Below are positions 61,853 to 64,000 of a DNA stretch of 64,000 bases, in pieces. The position numbers and the translations under genes are program-made. Within the stretch, counting starts at the first letter, position 1. The number at the start of each line of letters is the position of its first letter. Below the pieces are notes generated by a model. It made no database searches. It was given only the letters and a program-made list of their open reading frames with translations, and had not been told where the DNA came from. The DNA lies in the NCBI RefSeq assembly GCF_013168275.1, contig NZ_AP019547.1, positions 1,302,001-1,366,000 on the forward strand. Reading direction: 5' to 3'. Source of the stretch: Candidatus Nitrotoga sp. AM1P (GTDB lineage Bacteria > Pseudomonadota > Gammaproteobacteria > Burkholderiales > Gallionellaceae).

Positions 61853-62413
61853 TCAAGCGGATGGTGAATGGCAGGTACCAGAGAAGTTGAATACAAATCC
61901 ATGGCTCGCCTCTTCTCTCAAAAGCTTGACGTAATCCTTCAGTGGTTTCATTCCATCCTGCGAAAGCCTGGCCGCGACCTCGTCGATTCGCAAACCGTAT
62001 CCGGCCAGCACCAAATCTGGCGCCAACTCGAAAAGTGGAATGGCGAGAAACGGCCGTTCCAGGATTTCCGAGTCAGGAAGTCTGATGCCCTCCGCATCCA
62101 TCGCTAGGTCGCCATATACAATCAAGTCGAGGTCTATCGTCCGTGGCGCATATTTTTCTTCTGTCCGCTTGCGCCCCAAATTGTTCTCGATGGCGCGCAA
62201 CAGGCCGTACTTCACTTCCGCAGGGGGTGCTTCCGTTTCAATCTCCACTACGCAATTATAGTAAGACGGCTGCTCCGGGCGACCGAGCACATCGGTGCAA
62301 TAGACCATGGATACGCCGATGAGGCGCGTTTGCAGGGCAATGCTGCGAATCGCGGCCCACACATTTTCTGCGGGTTCGATATTCGAGCCGATGCCGATGA
62401 AGGCACGTGCCAT
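61853..62413 (-). CDS. folK: HPPK, 2-amino-4-hydroxy-6-hydroxymethyldihydropteridine pyrophosphokinase
   Basis: 186 aa. Transfers pyrophosphate from ATP to the hydroxymethylpterin in folate synthesis. FIGIGSNIEPAENV at the start, ENNLGRKRTEEKYAPRTIDLDLIVYG (in blocks, with the catalytic Arg and Asp pair) and RPFLAIPLFELAPD are present. The last ~25 residues (after LSQDGMKPLKDY) are unusual. It starts 6 bp after folB, with GAGAGG ahead of the ATG. Acts directly after FolB. Confidence 0.92.
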   Translation of the reverse strand: MARAFIGIGSNIEPAENVWAAIRSIALQTRLIGVSMVYCTDVLGRPEQPSYYNCVVEIETEAPPAEVKYGLLRAIENNLGRKRTEEKYAPRTIDLDLIVYGDLAMDAEGIRLPDSEILERPFLAIPLFELAPDLVLAGYGLRIDEVAARLSQDGMKPLKDYVKLLREEASHGFVFNFSGTCHSPSA

Positions 62414-62419
62414 AGCCTC

Positions 62420-62770
62420 TCAGCGCTTCCGGGTAATTTCCACTGTCACGCTCCTGGCAAAGCGCAATGCATGCGGCTTTTCCACGCATACATCGACCTG
62501 TTGCACACCCTGCTGGTCGAGGCACGCTTCCGCAATGGTTTCCGCCAGTGCCTCTACCAGAAAATATTGGGAGCCTTCTGCCATCGCAAGGACGCGTTTC
62601 TTAAGTGCGCGGTAATCGACGGTGTCCTCGATGTGATCGCTTTTGCCGGCCTTGCGCAGATCGGTATAGATGGTCAGGCTAATCACCACATCCTGCTTTT
62701 CGCGGCGCTCACTTTCGTTGATGCCCAAAATGCAGCGCACAAGAAGATCACAAATGCGGATGCGGTCCAT
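62420..62770 (-). CDS. folB: Dihydroneopterin aldolase
   Basis: 116 aa from the ATG at 62770, with AGGA four bases upstream; the frame is open 16 codons further but lacks support. Cleaves dihydroneopterin to hydroxymethyldihydropterin plus glycolaldehyde. GINESERREKQDVVISLTIY (in blocks), DTVDYRALKKRVL and the C-terminal VEKPHALRFARSVTVEITR with the catalytic lysine match FolB. Together with folK and folE2 it supplies most of the pterin branch. Confidence 0.93.
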   Translation of the reverse strand: MDRIRICDLLVRCILGINESERREKQDVVISLTIYTDLRKAGKSDHIEDTVDYRALKKRVLAMAEGSQYFLVEALAETIAEACLDQQGVQQVDVCVEKPHALRFARSVTVEITRKR

Positions 62771-62833
62771 AACGTCCTTTCTATATTTTCCCGAGTTATC
62801 TGTAGTGGAAACCAACAAAAACAGCGGTGCAAA

Positions 62834-64000
62834 CTAGCGGATGAGGCCGCGTAATTTCTCTGGCGTCATCCGTTCCCCTTTCCTGATGAGCGCGCGTGCC
62901 ACTTCGACCTTGTCCCACACGTTGCACATCATCACGCCCCGAACCATCCCGTCGCGTAGGTAATAGATGACGCCGGTGTCGTTTTCCTTCTGCCAGTCGC
63001 CGAAGGTTTCCAGCCGCGAATCGATCTCACCGGTCGCCTCATAGCCAAACTCGAACAGGTCGGAGAAAAAATATGGCTGATAGGTAAAAGGCTCATGCGC
63101 GCCGGCCATATTCCGCCCCGCCCATTGCCCCTGGTTAAGAGCGTTGTCCCAGTGCTCGATGCGCATCGGCTGTCCCAGCACTCGGTAAGGAAAAAATGCG
63201 TTGTCGCCTGCGGCATAAATACCCAGATGAGAAGTTTCGAGGTATTCGTTCACCACGATTCCGTTGCCTACTTCCAGACCGCCGCTTCTGGCCAGTTCCA
63301 TCTCCGGGATAACACCCACGCCAACGATCACGATATCCGATGCGATCGTCTCGCCATTCCCGGTGCGAGTGATGAATTTAGCACCGTCCCTGCTGAAAGA
63401 AACGGGTTTATCACCTGCCAGTATTCTGATGCCATTCTCTTGATAGCGTTGCTGTACTGCCCGCCCCAGATAGTCCGGAAGAACGCGATCGCAGAGGAGT
63501 GTGCCGGGAAAGATCATGGTGACATGCAGCTTGTTGATGTTGAGCGCAGCGGCCAATTCCGAACCGATGAACCCGCCGCCGACCACTACCGCAGACTTTC
63601 CCTCTGCGGCCAGGTCCCGTGTGCGTAGATAATCATCCAGATTACGGAAATAACAGATGCCATCAAGATCGCCACCGGGGACGTCCAGTGTCCGCGACTT
63701 GCAGCCCGTTGCCAGCAGTAATTTCCCGTAGCCGTAGGTCTCGCCATTGGTGGTGGTTATGGTTTTTTTTCCGGGATCGAGCCGAGCCGCCTTTGCTCCC
63801 AGCGCCAGGGTCACGGCATGAGTGTCGTAGAACGCGCGGTCATGGAGAAAGATATCCTCCACTTTCTTTTTGCCGAGCCACAACTTCTTGGACAGCGGTG
63901 GCCGGTCATAAGGCAAGTGACTTTCCTCACAGGCCAAAAGTATCCTGCCCGTCGTATCAAGCCCGCGAATACCCTGCACTGCCGACGCACCCGTCAGTCC
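62834..64000 (-). CDS. FAD-dependent pyridine nucleotide reductase, AIF-like (partial, runs off right edge)
   Basis: At least 388 residues. The reading frame continues unbroken to position 64000, so the GTG at 63979 is internal and the FAD-binding GxGxxG start lies outside. Visible: RILLACEESHLPYDRPPLSK (FAD domain), LLLATGCKSR, the NAD(P)H motif VVVGGGFIGSELAAAL, and the second FAD motif IYAAGDNAFF. A C-terminal AIF-type domain follows (FEFGYEATGEID, MVRGVMMCNVWDKVEVARAL). It probably reduces a ferredoxin or rubredoxin partner, or acts as an NADH oxidase; the true partner is unknown. Confidence 0.85.
   Translation of the reverse strand, partial: GLTGASAVQGIRGLDTTGRILLACEESHLPYDRPPLSKKLWLGKKKVEDIFLHDRAFYDTHAVTLALGAKAARLDPGKKTITTTNGETYGYGKLLLATGCKSRTLDVPGGDLDGICYFRNLDDYLRTRDLAAEGKSAVVVGGGFIGSELAAALNINKLHVTMIFPGTLLCDRVLPDYLGRAVQQRYQENGIRILAGDKPVSFSRDGAKFITRTGNGETIASDIVIVGVGVIPEMELARSGGLEVGNGIVVNEYLETSHLGIYAAGDNAFFPYRVLGQPMRIEHWDNALNQGQWAGRNMAGAHEPFTYQPYFFSDLFEFGYEATGEIDSRLETFGDWQKENDTGVIYYLRDGMVRGVMMCNVWDKVEVARALIRKGERMTPEKLRGLIR

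Overview
The window reads as chromosome of a betaproteobacterium, most likely of the Nitrosomonadales/Gallionellales type. This is inferred from gene order and protein character: hfq-hflX-hflK-hflC-yjeT-hisZ-purA, EF-P with Arg32 next to EarP, rimP-nusA-infB-rbfA-truB-rpsO-pnp and thrS-infC-rpmI-rplT-pheS-pheT-ihfA-merR are all standard there. No rRNA, tRNA or CRISPR array was found. Base composition is near half G+C by eye. The OLD-type ATPase gene and the blocks right of about 55 kb look richer in G+C.

Layout. 1-316: start of a Sel1-repeat protein that runs off the left edge. 582-3724 (minus): mtnP, a FucA-like class II aldolase, apt and mtnA, together a methylthioadenosine salvage cluster fitting the DHAP-type shunt. 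3668-5591: a 1.5-kb insert with a GIY-YIG/T5orf172-like gene and two related long palindromes, bracketed by a 194-bp duplication of the mtnP/nadE intergenic region. 5602-14095 (plus): nadE, glnB, hfq-hflX-hflK-hflC-DUF2065-hisZ and purA. 14270-18167: a secreted or anchored trypsin-like protease, then a BsuBI/PstI-type restriction-modification pair. 18194-24988 (minus): AddA-like and AddB-like exonuclease/helicase genes and fdxA. 25208-27178: an OLD-family ATPase/TOPRIM nuclease bracketed by inverted GACCCCAATTTCTT-like motifs. 27217-32928 (minus): folE2, a 1-Cys peroxiredoxin, xseB-ispA-dxs and mscL.

33339-51981 is almost solid minus-strand information-processing genes: earP-efp; the rimP-nusA-infB-rbfA-truB-rpsO-pnp series; ihfA-merR, pheST, and thrS-infC-rpmI-rplT. 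It carries several leader hairpins that look like attenuators or autoregulatory structures, and infC appears to start at a non-canonical ATA codon. 52601-54778 is a decayed patch: a frameshifted Tat-exported dienelactone hydrolase, an intact IS1595-family element and a fragment of another transposase. 55089-61411 (minus) holds a glycogen/maltodextrin and pentose phosphate block (zwf, HAD phosphatase, transaldolase, glgX, malQ) in which zwf has lost its middle. A possible group II intron 5' remnant abuts zwf. 61853-64000 holds folB-folK and the C-terminal part of an AIF-like FAD-dependent reductase that runs off the right edge.

Most promising for novelty: the 3862-5397 insert, whose two palindromes share a core and show compensating changes in their outer arms; the inverted-repeat-bounded OLD gene; and the gutted zwf. 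Coordinates of CDS features include the stop codon. Start sites moved from the longest open frame are explained in each entry.
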